32,001 nucleotides of DNA from Fusobacterium sp. (lineage in GTDB: Bacteria > Fusobacteriota > Fusobacteriia > Fusobacteriales > Fusobacteriaceae): positions 1-32,001 of the forward strand of contig NZ_JARHZE010000027.1 in the NCBI RefSeq assembly GCF_029258315.1, given 5' to 3'. The notes under the pieces were generated by a model. The model was not told the DNA's origin. It saw only the letters and a program-made list of their open reading frames with translations, and made no database searches. Positions 1 to 8,195 of this stretch are shown piece by piece (within the stretch, counting starts at the first letter, position 1; every line of letters starts with the position of its first letter). Made by a program: the position numbers and the translations under genes.

Positions 1-495
1 TGCTGCCGCTCCATCTCCAAAAAGAATAGCTGTATTTCTATCTTGCATATCCACTAATCTAGAAATAGATTCTGCTCCAATTACCAGTATTTTTTTATAC
101 ATACCACTTTGAATTAAAGCTTTTCCAACTGTAAGAGAATATATAAATCCACTACAAGCTGCTTGTATATCAAAAGCTGCTGCATTTACTGCCCCTATTT
201 TCTTTTGAATTAAAGAAGAACAGTTTTGTACTCTATAATCAGCTGAACAAGTAGCCAATATTATTAGCTCAATATCTTTTGCCTCAAGTCCTGCATCTTT
301 TAAAGCTTTCTTAGCTGCTTCTGCACCAAGGTCTGATGTCCCTTGCCCCTCTTCTACAAATCTTCTTTCTTTTATTCCAGTTCTTGTTGTAATCCATTCA
401 TCTGAAGTATCTACTAATTTTTCCCAATCAGCGTTACTCATAATTTTTTCAGGAACATATTTACCGAATCCTAATATTCCTACATTATTTATCAC
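1..495 (-). CDS. fabH: 3-oxoacyl-[acyl-carrier-protein] synthase III (FabH), partial; C-terminus runs off the left edge
   Basis: Minus-strand reading frame from a GTG at 493-495 behind AGGAGGAAT gives MINNVGILGFGKYVPEKIMSNADWEKLVDTSDEWITTRTGIKERRF...AAFDIQAACSGFIYSL (active-site Cys context ACSGF), typical of FabH; directly downstream of plsX. Confidence 0.93.
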   Translation of the reverse strand, partial: MINNVGILGFGKYVPEKIMSNADWEKLVDTSDEWITTRTGIKERRFVEEGQGTSDLGAEAAKKALKDAGLEAKDIELIILATCSADYRVQNCSSLIQKKIGAVNAAAFDIQAACSGFIYSLTVGKALIQSGMYKKILVIGAESISRLVDMQDRNTAILFGDGAAA

Positions 496-514
496 TTATT
501 ATTCCTCCTATAAA

Positions 515-1519
515 TTAATTCTCTATTTTTTCTTCAAAAGTAGAACTTAACTTTTCAACAAATTTATTTTTAGCAAATTCATTAGCAACTTTTATAGCAT
601 TTTTAAAAGCAACTGCATCTGAATTTCCATGAGCTTTTATAGATATTCCATTAAGCCCTAAAAATAAAGCTCCTCCATACTCTGAAGAATCCATTTTATT
701 TTTCATTTTCTTTAAAGCTTTTTTCATAAATAAAAATCCTATTTTTGCAAAAAAACTTCCCATTATCTCTTCTTTTAAAACATCAAAAATAAATTTAGAT
801 ACTCCCTCAGCTGTTTTTAAAACCATATTTCCTGTAAAGCCATCAGTAACAATAACATCAACTTTTCCATTCATCATATCTCTACTCTCTATATTTCCAA
901 TAAAATTTATATTTTTATTTTCTTTTAGTAGATTGTAAGCCTCTCTTGTTACCTCATTTCCTTTTCCCTCTTCACTTCCAATATTTAAAAGCCCAACCAC
1001 TGGTTTTTCTTTTTTTAAAATATCTTCAGCAAATTTACTTCCCATTAAAGCAAATTGATTTATAAATTCAGCCTTGGTATCTGCATTAGCCCCCATATCC
1101 ATAAATACAAAGTTTCCATTTTTGCAAGGAAAAACAGTTGCTATTGCTGGCCTCAAGATCCCTTTTATTCTTCTAAGTTTTAACTGACTAGCTGAAATAT
1201 GTGCTCCTGTATTTCCTGCTGACACAAAAGCATCTCCCATTCCATCTTTTACAAGTTGTAAACCTACATTTAAAGAGGAGTCTTTTTTCTTTCTAACAGC
1301 TTGAACTGGATCATCATCCATCTCTATAACCTCTGTTGCATTAACCACCTCAAGACGTTCTCTATCTAAATTCATAGTAGAAATTATTGAATTTAACTTC
1401 TCTTCTTTTCCTACTACTGTAATATTTATATCTGGCATTTCTTTAAGAGCTAAAGCTATCCCTTTTATTATCTCTTCGCTTCCTTTATCTCCTCCCATTC
1501 CATCTACAACTATTTTCAT
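515..1519 (-). CDS. plsX: Phosphate acyltransferase PlsX
   Basis: MKIVVDGMGGDKGSEEIIKG..., VFMDMGANADTKAEFINQFALMG, DGFTGNMVLKTAEG motifs. The ORF track starts at 1528 (MHF-); MKIVVDGMGGD at 1519 is the usual N-terminus, though the 1528 ATG is possible. Confidence 0.96.
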   Translation of the reverse strand: MKIVVDGMGGDKGSEEIIKGIALALKEMPDINITVVGKEEKLNSIISTMNLDRERLEVVNATEVIEMDDDPVQAVRKKKDSSLNVGLQLVKDGMGDAFVSAGNTGAHISASQLKLRRIKGILRPAIATVFPCKNGNFVFMDMGANADTKAEFINQFALMGSKFAEDILKKEKPVVGLLNIGSEEGKGNEVTREAYNLLKENKNINFIGNIESRDMMNGKVDVIVTDGFTGNMVLKTAEGVSKFIFDVLKEEIMGSFFAKIGFLFMKKALKKMKNKMDSSEYGGALFLGLNGISIKAHGNSDAVAFKNAIKVANEFAKNKFVEKLSSTFEEKIEN

Positions 1520-1550
1520 AAAATGCACCTCTTCTTATAAACTTTAATCA

Positions 1551-1579
1551 ATTATACCATAATTTGCTAATTATATAAA
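1551..1579 (-). promoter_or_regulatory. Putative extended -10 promoter for plsX-fabH
   Basis: Minus-strand TATGGTATAAT (1551-1561) with weak -35 TTTATA (1574-1579), 17-nt spacing. Confidence 0.5.
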
Positions 1580-1601
1580 ATTTTTTTCATTTTTCCACAA
1601 T

Positions 1602-1621
1602 AATATAACAAGTGTTATATT
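1602..1621. promoter_or_regulatory. Perfect inverted repeat AATATAACA-AG-TGTTATATT upstream of plsX; candidate operator
   Basis: 9-bp perfect arms separated by 2 nt, in the rpmF-plsX intergenic region. Confidence 0.45.
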
Positions 1622-1630
1622 TAATATTAT

Positions 1631-1667
1631 AAAAAAAGCAAGTTGGTTAAATCCACTTGCTTTTTTT
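1631..1667 (-). terminator. Rho-independent terminator after rpmF
   Basis: AAAAAAAGCAAGTTGGTTAAATCCACTTGCTTTTTTT hairpin with an A/T tract on each side. Confidence 0.75.
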
Positions 1668-1674
1668 ATCTCGA

Positions 1675-1857
1675 CTATTCTGCTGATGCATTTAGTACTT
1701 GTTTTCCGTTATAATCTCCACACTCTAAACAAACTCTATGAGGTCTTTTAGTAGCTCCACATTTTTCACAAGTAACTAGAGTAGTTCCTGCGATTGCATG
1801 GTGAGATCTTCTCATATTTTTTTTAGCTTTTGAAGTCTTTTTCTTAGGTACTGCCAT
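1675..1857 (-). CDS. rpmF: 50S ribosomal protein L32
   Basis: [21 protein letters not shown]...[25 protein letters not shown]; diagnostic L32 with Zn-binding cysteines. Confidence 0.98.
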   Translation of the reverse strand: MAVPKKKTSKAKKNMRRSHHAIAGTTLVTCEKCGATKRPHRVCLECGDYNGKQVLNASAE

Positions 1858-1888
1858 TTAGTTTCCCCCTCCTCACAAATTCATATTT

Positions 1889-2380
1889 TTAATTTTTTAT
1901 TTTTATATTCATCAGTCCTGCCCATCTTGAATCTGTCTCTTCTCCAGAATACTTTTCTAAGAAACTCTCATCTTCGCATTTCGGAGTACAAGAGGGATAT
2001 TGGGGCATATCTAATATTAACTGCTCTCTTACAAGTTCTGTGATATCAACTTCATCATTTTGTACCTCAATGTAGTCTTTATCATCCATTGAACCTTGTT
2101 TATCCAAACTATCTAAATATTTTTGATAATCTTTCTCAGTTATCGCCACTCCATAAAAATCTTTATCTTTTAATTCTATTTCAAGATCTGAAAGACATCT
2201 TACACAAGTAGTCAAAAACTTTGCTGAATATTTACCAAATATTATATATTCATTTTTTTCTTTTTGTATAGTTCCTTTTACTGTAATATCTTCTAATAAA
2301 TCTACATCATCTAATTGAGATATTGTAAAATTAAAACTTTTTGAGTTCACAACATCTATTTCGCTTAATTTTATTTTCAT
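1889..2380 (-). CDS. DUF177 / YceD-family protein
   Basis: Located immediately upstream of rpmF; contains CVRCLSDLEIEL and CTPKCE. Start revised to the ATG at 2380 (MKIKLSEIDVVNSK) because the longer ORF (2440) overlaps a promoter. Confidence 0.9.
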   Translation of the reverse strand: MKIKLSEIDVVNSKSFNFTISQLDDVDLLEDITVKGTIQKEKNEYIIFGKYSAKFLTTCVRCLSDLEIELKDKDFYGVAITEKDYQKYLDSLDKQGSMDDKDYIEVQNDEVDITELVREQLILDMPQYPSCTPKCEDESFLEKYSGEETDSRWAGLMNIKIKN

Positions 2381-2411
2381 AACAAGCCCCCTATTATTGT
2401 GATACCTATTT

Positions 2412-2440
2412 ATTCTACACGTTTTTTTGTTTTTTGTCAA
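2412..2440 (-). promoter_or_regulatory. Sigma70-type promoter for DUF177-rpmF
   Basis: Minus strand TTGACA (2435-2440) - 17 nt - TAGAAT (2412-2417). Confidence 0.7.
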
Positions 2441-2457
2441 GAAGATTTTATATTTTA

Positions 2458-3552
2458 TTATACATTAAATAAAAATTCCATTAAATCTCCATCTTGAACT
2501 ATATAATCCTTACCTTCAAGTCTCATTACTCCAGCTTCTTGAGCACCCTTCCATCCACCAAGTTTTACAAAATCTTCATAAGAACAAACCTTTGCTCTTA
2601 TAAATCCTCTTTCAAAATCTGTATGGATAACTCCAGCTGCTTTTGGAGCTGTATCTCCTATATTGATTGTCCAAGCTCTAACTTCTTTTACTCCTGCAGT
2701 AAAATATGTTTGTAAACCTAATAATTTAAATCCTGCTTTTATAAGTCTGTTAAGTCCTGCTTCTTCAACTCCTAGACTTTCTAAAAATTCTTTTTTGTCT
2801 TCTTCTTCCATCTCTTGTAACTCTTCCTCAACTTTAGCTGATACAATTACAACCTCTGAACCTAAATTTGCTGCATATTCTTTCACTTGATCTACATATT
2901 GGTTTCCTGTTGCTATATCATCTTCTGATACATTTGTTACAAATATCATCGGTTTTATTGTTAAGAATTGATAAACTTTTAAAATATCTTTTTCGTCATC
3001 AGTAAGGTCTAATGTTTTTAAAAGTTTTTCTTCCATTAAATGTTTATGACATTTTTCTAAAATTGGAACTAATTTCATAGCATCTTTATTTTTTGCCACT
3101 AAAAGTTTTTTATTTTTTTCTAAAGCTTTCTCAACAGTTTCTAAATCAGCTAAAATTAATTCTCCATTTATAACATTTATATCTTTTATAGGATCTACTT
3201 TCCCATTTACATGGACTACATTTTCATCATCAAAGCATCTAACAACTTGGCATATTGCAGCTGTTCCTCTGATATTTGATAAAAATTTATTTCCTAAACC
3301 TTCTCCTCTTGAAGCTCCTGCAACTAATCCAGCTATATCAACAAACTCTACTGTTGCATTTAATATTCTTTGTGGATTTATTATCTCAGATAATTTTTCT
3401 AATCTTTCATCAGGTACTGTTACCATCCCTACATTTGGCTCTATTGTACAAAAAGGATAGTTTGCAGCTTCTGCTGCTCCAGCTTTTGTTATTGCATTAA
3501 AAAGAGTAGACTTTCCTACATTAGGTAATCCAACTATTCCTATTCCTATCAT
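2458..3552 (-). CDS. ychF: Redox-regulated/ribosome-associated GTPase-ATPase YchF (OLA1 family)
   Basis: [67 protein letters not shown]-domain end. Confidence 0.97.
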   Translation of the reverse strand: MIGIGIVGLPNVGKSTLFNAITKAGAAEAANYPFCTIEPNVGMVTVPDERLEKLSEIINPQRILNATVEFVDIAGLVAGASRGEGLGNKFLSNIRGTAAICQVVRCFDDENVVHVNGKVDPIKDINVINGELILADLETVEKALEKNKKLLVAKNKDAMKLVPILEKCHKHLMEEKLLKTLDLTDDEKDILKVYQFLTIKPMIFVTNVSEDDIATGNQYVDQVKEYAANLGSEVVIVSAKVEEELQEMEEEDKKEFLESLGVEEAGLNRLIKAGFKLLGLQTYFTAGVKEVRAWTINIGDTAPKAAGVIHTDFERGFIRAKVCSYEDFVKLGGWKGAQEAGVMRLEGKDYIVQDGDLMEFLFNV

Positions 3553-3591
3553 TCTGTCCCTTTCCTCCTACAAAATTTTACTTTACTCTAA

Positions 3592-3620
3592 ATTTTATCA
3601 TAAATACTTTAATTTGTAAA
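3592..3620 (-). promoter_or_regulatory. Extended -10 promoter for ychF
   Basis: Minus strand TTTACA (3615-3620) - 17 nt - TAAAAT (3592-3597), with TATGA preceding the -10 (TATGATAAAAT). Confidence 0.65.
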
Positions 3621-3654
3621 TTACTTATTCTTCAAAAAATTTTTTAAAATTATT

Positions 3655-3683
3655 TTGACTTATTTTGTCAATTATGCTAAAAT
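3655..3683 (+). promoter_or_regulatory. Sigma70-type promoter for the P-type ATPase gene
   Basis: TTGACT (3655-3660) - 17 nt - TAAAAT (3678-3683), extended -10 TATGCTAAAAT. Confidence 0.7.
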
Positions 3684-3687
3684 CAAA

Positions 3688-3708
3688 ATATAGGGTATAC
3701 CCCTATAT
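3688..3708. promoter_or_regulatory. Palindromic operator ATATAGGG-TATAC-CCCTATAT, CsoR/RcnR-family-like
   Basis: 8-bp perfect inverted repeat with 5-nt spacer, placed just downstream of the -10 where +1 should fall; G/C tract is striking in AT-rich intergenic DNA. Confidence 0.6.
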
Positions 3709-3726
3709 ACTTTAAGGAGGCCTGTT

Positions 3727-6156
3727 ATGAATATAAAATTATCCGTAGAAAATCTACATTGTGCTCATTGTGGTGAAAAAATCACAGAAGCTATTTCTAA
3801 ACTTGAAGAGGTTGAACAATGTTCATTAAACTTTTTAGCCAAAAGATTTTCAGTTACTATTAAAGATGAAATTAATATAAATGAATTTATTAAGAAGGTT
3901 AATAATCTTGCTCAATCTATTGAAGATGGAGTTACTATTAAAAATCCTTCAAATGTTGAAAAGGAAAACCTAACATTAAAACTTTCTGTTGAAAATTTAC
4001 ATTGTGCTCACTGTGCTGAAAAAATCACTGAGGCTATTTCTAAGCTTGAAGAAGTTAAAGAGTGCTCTCTTAACTTTTTAGCTAAAAGATATTTAATCAC
4101 TGTTAATGGTGAAACTAATGAAAATGATTTTATAAGAAAAATTAATGATATTGCTCAAGGAATTGAAAAAGAAGTTATCATCAAAAGTCCAAGTAAAAAA
4201 ATTATTCCTAAGCATTCAGATCACACTCATATAAATTATTCAAATGAAAATAAAGTGTGTCATGATTCCTCTTGTGATTGTAGTTCTCACCATCATCAAA
4301 AAGAAAGCTTTATAAAAAAAATTAACTTTGAAAAATTATTCCTTGTAATTGGAATTTTATTATTTATTTCTGCTTATTTTATTAAAGTAGAAAATATTAA
4401 AATAATCACTTATATCATTGCTTATTTTATGGTTGGTAGTGATGTTTTATATAAATCACTTCTTAATATTAAAAGAAAAAATTTCTTAGATGAAAACTTT
4501 TTAATGTCAATAGCCACTATTGGTTCTATTGGTATCGGTGAGTATAGCGAGGCTGTTGGAGTAATGATATTCTATAAAATAGGTGAATATTTCCAAGATA
4601 AAGCCGTTAATAACTCTAAAAACTCTATTGAAAATCTTTTAAAATTAAAAGTTGTAACTGCTAACTTAAAAACTTCAGATGGTAGTATTAAAAAAATAAC
4701 TCCTGAAGAAATTAGGGTAAATGATATTTTAATTATAAAGGCTGGGGAAAGTATTCCTGTTGATGGAGTTGTAGTTTCTGGTAAATCAAATCTTAATCTC
4801 TCTGCATTAACTGGTGAATCTCTACCTATATATATAGAAGAAAATGATGAGGTCTTAAGTGGAAGTATCAATATTGATGGAGTTTTAGAAATAAAAGCTA
4901 CTAAACTTTATAAAAATTCTACTATAAATAAGATAGTTGAAATGATTGAAGAGGCTGGAGATAAAAAAGCTCATACTGAAAAATTTATTACAAAGTTTGC
5001 TAAATATTATACTCCTGTTGTAGTGGCCACAGCCCTTGTTGTTGCTTTTATCTTCCCGTTATTTTTAGGAGATTTTAAAACTTGGTTGGGTAGATCTCTA
5101 ATATTCTTAGTTATCTCTTGCCCTTGTGCTTTAGTTTTATCTATTCCACTTACTTTCTTTAGTAGTATTGGATATGCTTCAAAAAATGGTATTCTTATAA
5201 AAGGTGGAAACTTTTTAGAAAGATTAAAAAATATAGAGGCTGTTGTATTTGATAAGACTGGTACACTTACAGAAAATAGTTTCCAAATAGAAACTATCTC
5301 TGCTTTTAATTCTAACTCAAAAGAAAAAGTTTTAGAACTTGCTAAAGCTGGGGAAATCTATTCAAACCATCCTTTAGCAAAGGTTATTCTTAAATCTAAT
5401 GATATAAAGATCGATGAGAATAATATAAAAAATTATCAAGAAATCTCAGGAAAAGGAATATCTTGCCAATATAAAAACAACTCTCTTCTTGTTGGAAATA
5501 AAAAATTGATGGTTGAAAATAATATCTCTCTATCAAATGTAAGTGTTGAAGAAAATTCGATGATATATATTGCTGAAAATGGTATTTTAATAGGAACTAT
5601 TAGTTTCAATAGTATTATAAAAACTAATTCTAAACAAACAATTTCTGAACTTTCAAAAATGAAAGTAAAATCATTTATGCTTACTGGTGACAATGAAGTA
5701 TCTGCTAAAAAGATTGCTAGTAGTCTAAATATGGATCCTGAAAATATATATTCTAATCTTTTACCTCAAGACAAGGTTGCAACTTTTGAAAAAATTAAAA
5801 CTAAAAATGAGGGAGTTATATATATTGGAGATGGTATAAACGATGCTCCTGTTTTATCTCTAGCTGATGTTGGTATTGCTATGGGAGGAATGGGTAGTGA
5901 TATTGCTATCGAATCTGCTGATGTTGTTTTACTTCAAGATGATCCTTATAAAATAGTTCAGCTTTTAAAATTGGCTCAACTTAATAAAAAGGTTGTATTC
6001 CAAAATATAGTTTTCTCTCTTGGAATAAAAATTATTGTGATGATCTTAGGTATACTTGGACTAGCTAATATGTGGCTTGCTATCTTTGCCGATGTAGGAG
6101 TTTCTCTACTAGCAGTATTAAACGCTTCTCGTATACTTATGACAAAAAAATTATAA
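3727..6156 (+). CDS. Heavy-metal-translocating P1B-type ATPase, likely Zn/Cd/Pb (P1B-2) type, with two N-terminal HMA domains
   Basis: Two HCAHC HMA motifs, His/Cys-rich linker CHDSSCDCSSHHHQ, SCPCAL TM motif, DKTGTLT phosphorylation site, TGDN, GDGINDAP; C-terminal LGIKIIVMIL...FADVGVSLLAVLNA fits the K...DxG P1B-2 signature. Confidence 0.93.
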   Translation: MNIKLSVENLHCAHCGEKITEAISKLEEVEQCSLNFLAKRFSVTIKDEININEFIKKVNNLAQSIEDGVTIKNPSNVEKENLTLKLSVENLHCAHCAEKITEAISKLEEVKECSLNFLAKRYLITVNGETNENDFIRKINDIAQGIEKEVIIKSPSKKIIPKHSDHTHINYSNENKVCHDSSCDCSSHHHQKESFIKKINFEKLFLVIGILLFISAYFIKVENIKIITYIIAYFMVGSDVLYKSLLNIKRKNFLDENFLMSIATIGSIGIGEYSEAVGVMIFYKIGEYFQDKAVNNSKNSIENLLKLKVVTANLKTSDGSIKKITPEEIRVNDILIIKAGESIPVDGVVVSGKSNLNLSALTGESLPIYIEENDEVLSGSINIDGVLEIKATKLYKNSTINKIVEMIEEAGDKKAHTEKFITKFAKYYTPVVVATALVVAFIFPLFLGDFKTWLGRSLIFLVISCPCALVLSIPLTFFSSIGYASKNGILIKGGNFLERLKNIEAVVFDKTGTLTENSFQIETISAFNSNSKEKVLELAKAGEIYSNHPLAKVILKSNDIKIDENNIKNYQEISGKGISCQYKNNSLLVGNKKLMVENNISLSNVSVEENSMIYIAENGILIGTISFNSIIKTNSKQTISELSKMKVKSFMLTGDNEVSAKKIASSLNMDPENIYSNLLPQDKVATFEKIKTKNEGVIYIGDGINDAPVLSLADVGIAMGGMGSDIAIESADVVLLQDDPYKIVQLLKLAQLNKKVVFQNIVFSLGIKIIVMILGILGLANMWLAIFADVGVSLLAVLNASRILMTKKL
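3736..3951 (+). repeat. Tandem HMA-domain repeat, copy 1
   Basis: Encodes KLSVENLHCAHCGEKITEAISKLEEVEQCSLNFLAKRFSV..., matching copy 2 at 3979-4194 at both protein and DNA level. Confidence 0.85.
3979..4194 (+). repeat. Tandem HMA-domain repeat, copy 2
   Basis: Encodes KLSVENLHCAHCAEKITEAISKLEEVKECSLNFLAKRYLI...; 243-bp (81-codon) offset from copy 1. Confidence 0.85.
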
Positions 6157-6181
6157 TCAAAAATATTTTTTATGATATAAT

Positions 6182-6218
6182 AAAGCTATCTTAATTATTT
6201 TTAAGATAGCTTTTTTTA
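6182..6218 (+). terminator. Rho-independent terminator after the P-type ATPase gene
   Basis: AAAGCTATCTTAA-TTATTT-TTAAGATAGCTTT, 13-bp perfect stem followed by a T-run. Confidence 0.85.
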
Positions 6219-6231
6219 AGGAAGTGATATT

Positions 6232-7233
6232 TTGATATATTTTTTATACGGAGATATACCTCTTCAATTAAAATATGAAGAACTTTATAAAAAAATAAAA
6301 AGTGAAAACCCACAGATTGTCGAACAGTATTTCGATATCTCCCAAGATAATATTGATGATATATTTTTAGCTCTATCTTCAAATAGTATGTTTTCACCAT
6401 TAACTTTAATAACTATTAAAAGATTGGAAAAAATCAAAGATGTTTCTAAATTTATAAAATCTTTAGGGGAATTTAATTATTCACAAAAAATAATTATTTT
6501 ATTATATGAGGAGTTTTTAGGAGATTTCGGAAAAGCTACCAACGAGATAGATAAAACATCTCTTAAAAATGCTGAAAAAATTGCTGAAATTATCCCAGCT
6601 AGAAAAGCTCTAGAAAAAAAATCTCTCGAGTTTTATATAACTAAGGAACTTTCTTGCTCTCAATACGAGGCTGAAAAATTTTTAGAAATCGTGGGAGATG
6701 ATTTTTATAAAATAAAAAACGAAATAGAAAAAGTTAAAAATTTTCTTAATGGAGAGCCTTTTAATCTTGAAAAATCTATAAAAATTTTATCTGTTAGTAA
6801 CGAATATAGTTTAAATAAGTTGATTGAACTATTTTTATATAAAAAAGAAAAAGAGCGTCTTATTGAATATCTTCAAAGAGAAAAAAACTATATGCTATTT
6901 CTATCAATTTTTGTAGAAGAAATATCAATACTAGCAAAATTAAAAAATCTACAAAAACGTGGAATTATCTTTTCAAATGTTTCATATAATCAATTTAAAG
7001 CTGATGTTTACCCAAATATTAAAAACCTATTCAAAAAAGATAATTTTAGATTTATTGCTGAGTATCCATTATTTTTAAAACTTAAATATCTAGATAATTT
7101 TTCATATGATTTTTTTAACGATAAATTACTTAGATGTCTTGATGCTGAATACAATTTCAAAAGTGGACTTGTCGATGAAAATATTTCTATTGAAATGTTA
7201 ATAAATAGTTTTTTTGAAAAAAAATTGGACTGA
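6232..7233 (+). CDS. holA: DNA polymerase III subunit delta (HolA-like), TTG start
   Basis: MIYFLYGDIPLQLKYEELYKKI...FSPLTLITIKRLEK...; overall delta-subunit layout; TTG start preceded by AAGGAAGTGA. Confidence 0.75.
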   Translation: MIYFLYGDIPLQLKYEELYKKIKSENPQIVEQYFDISQDNIDDIFLALSSNSMFSPLTLITIKRLEKIKDVSKFIKSLGEFNYSQKIIILLYEEFLGDFGKATNEIDKTSLKNAEKIAEIIPARKALEKKSLEFYITKELSCSQYEAEKFLEIVGDDFYKIKNEIEKVKNFLNGEPFNLEKSIKILSVSNEYSLNKLIELFLYKKEKERLIEYLQREKNYMLFLSIFVEEISILAKLKNLQKRGIIFSNVSYNQFKADVYPNIKNLFKKDNFRFIAEYPLFLKLKYLDNFSYDFFNDKLLRCLDAEYNFKSGLVDENISIEMLINSFFEKKLD

Positions 7234-7252
7234 TAATCTCAGTCCCTTTTTT
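7227..7252 (+). terminator. Rho-independent terminator after holA
   Basis: GGACTGA-TAATC-TCAGTCC followed by a T-run. Confidence 0.8.
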
Positions 7253-7982
7253 ATTTTTTATATTCCTCTATTATCTGTTTTGTTAAATCTGGATAGTTCC
7301 CTATTATTATATCTATCCCCTTATCTATCATATCTCTAATATCTTTCTCTTTATTTACTGTAAAAGTATTTATCTCTATATTATGAGATTTTATTTCTTC
7401 TACTATCTCTTTAGTCATATTTGGAAAATAGGGATGATAGCATTGAACCCCTACCTCTTCAGTATATTTTCCTGCATTTATTATCCAAGTTTCACTTAGT
7501 AATCCATACTTTAAGTTTGGAGCTATTTTTTTCATTCTAAGAATCGAAAAATGATTGAAACTAGAAATAATAACCTTATCTTCTAATTTATATTCTTTTA
7601 TAAGTTCCCAAACCTTTTCTTCAATTCCTAAATACTCTTTTACTCCTGTTTTTAACTCTATATTTGTAACTATATCTTTATCTTTTATATATTCAAAATA
7701 TTCTCTTAAAGTTGGTATTGGATTTATTCCATATTCCCCTTTAAATTTAAATGATGCATCAAATTTTTTTAATTCTTCATAATTATATGAAGAAACTGCC
7801 CCACTTCCATCTGTTGTCCTATCTATTGTTTCATCGTGGATAATAACAACCTCTCCATCTTTTGTTAATTGAACATCTAACTCAATCCCATCTGCACCAA
7901 CTTCCACTGCTTTTTTAAAAGCAATCATTGTATTTTCTGGATAGTTTCCACTAAATCCTCTATGAGCAAAATTTTTAGTCAT
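7251..7982 (-). CDS. Glycerophosphodiester phosphodiesterase
   Basis: MTKNFAHRGFSGNYPENTMIAFKKAVEVGADGIELDVQLTKDGEVVIIHDETIDRTT; canonical GDPD motifs. Confidence 0.96.
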   Translation of the reverse strand: MTKNFAHRGFSGNYPENTMIAFKKAVEVGADGIELDVQLTKDGEVVIIHDETIDRTTDGSGAVSSYNYEELKKFDASFKFKGEYGINPIPTLREYFEYIKDKDIVTNIELKTGVKEYLGIEEKVWELIKEYKLEDKVIISSFNHFSILRMKKIAPNLKYGLLSETWIINAGKYTEEVGVQCYHPYFPNMTKEIVEEIKSHNIEINTFTVNKEKDIRDMIDKGIDIIIGNYPDLTKQIIEEYKK

Positions 7983-8195
7983 CTTCTTAGCCTCTCTTTT
8001 TTCTTTACAAAAAAATAAAATAATTTTTGAATATTTCTAACAAATATATGATATTCATTTTTTATTATTTTGTCAATTATACCCAAATATTAATTATAAT
8101 ATTTAATTTTACAAAATCATATTTTTAATATAAAATATAAGAGTAATCTTTTAAGTTCTAAGTTTTTAGAATTATTTTTAATTGGGAGATGATTA

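Noticed and set aside
2494-3500. Plus-strand ORFs of 73-75 aa opposite ychF
   Set aside because: Antisense to a strongly conserved gene, low-complexity Leu/Ser-rich translations, no RBS; by-products of codon bias.
4572-5693. Minus-strand ORFs (99 and 85 aa) inside the P-type ATPase gene
   Set aside because: Fully antisense within a conserved catalytic region; no independent coding evidence.
8153-8174. Short hairpin TTCTAA-GTTT-TTAGAA before hydE, considered as a riboswitch or metal-regulator site
   Set aside because: Only 6 bp, AT-rich, no cobalamin-riboswitch core or known operator consensus visible.
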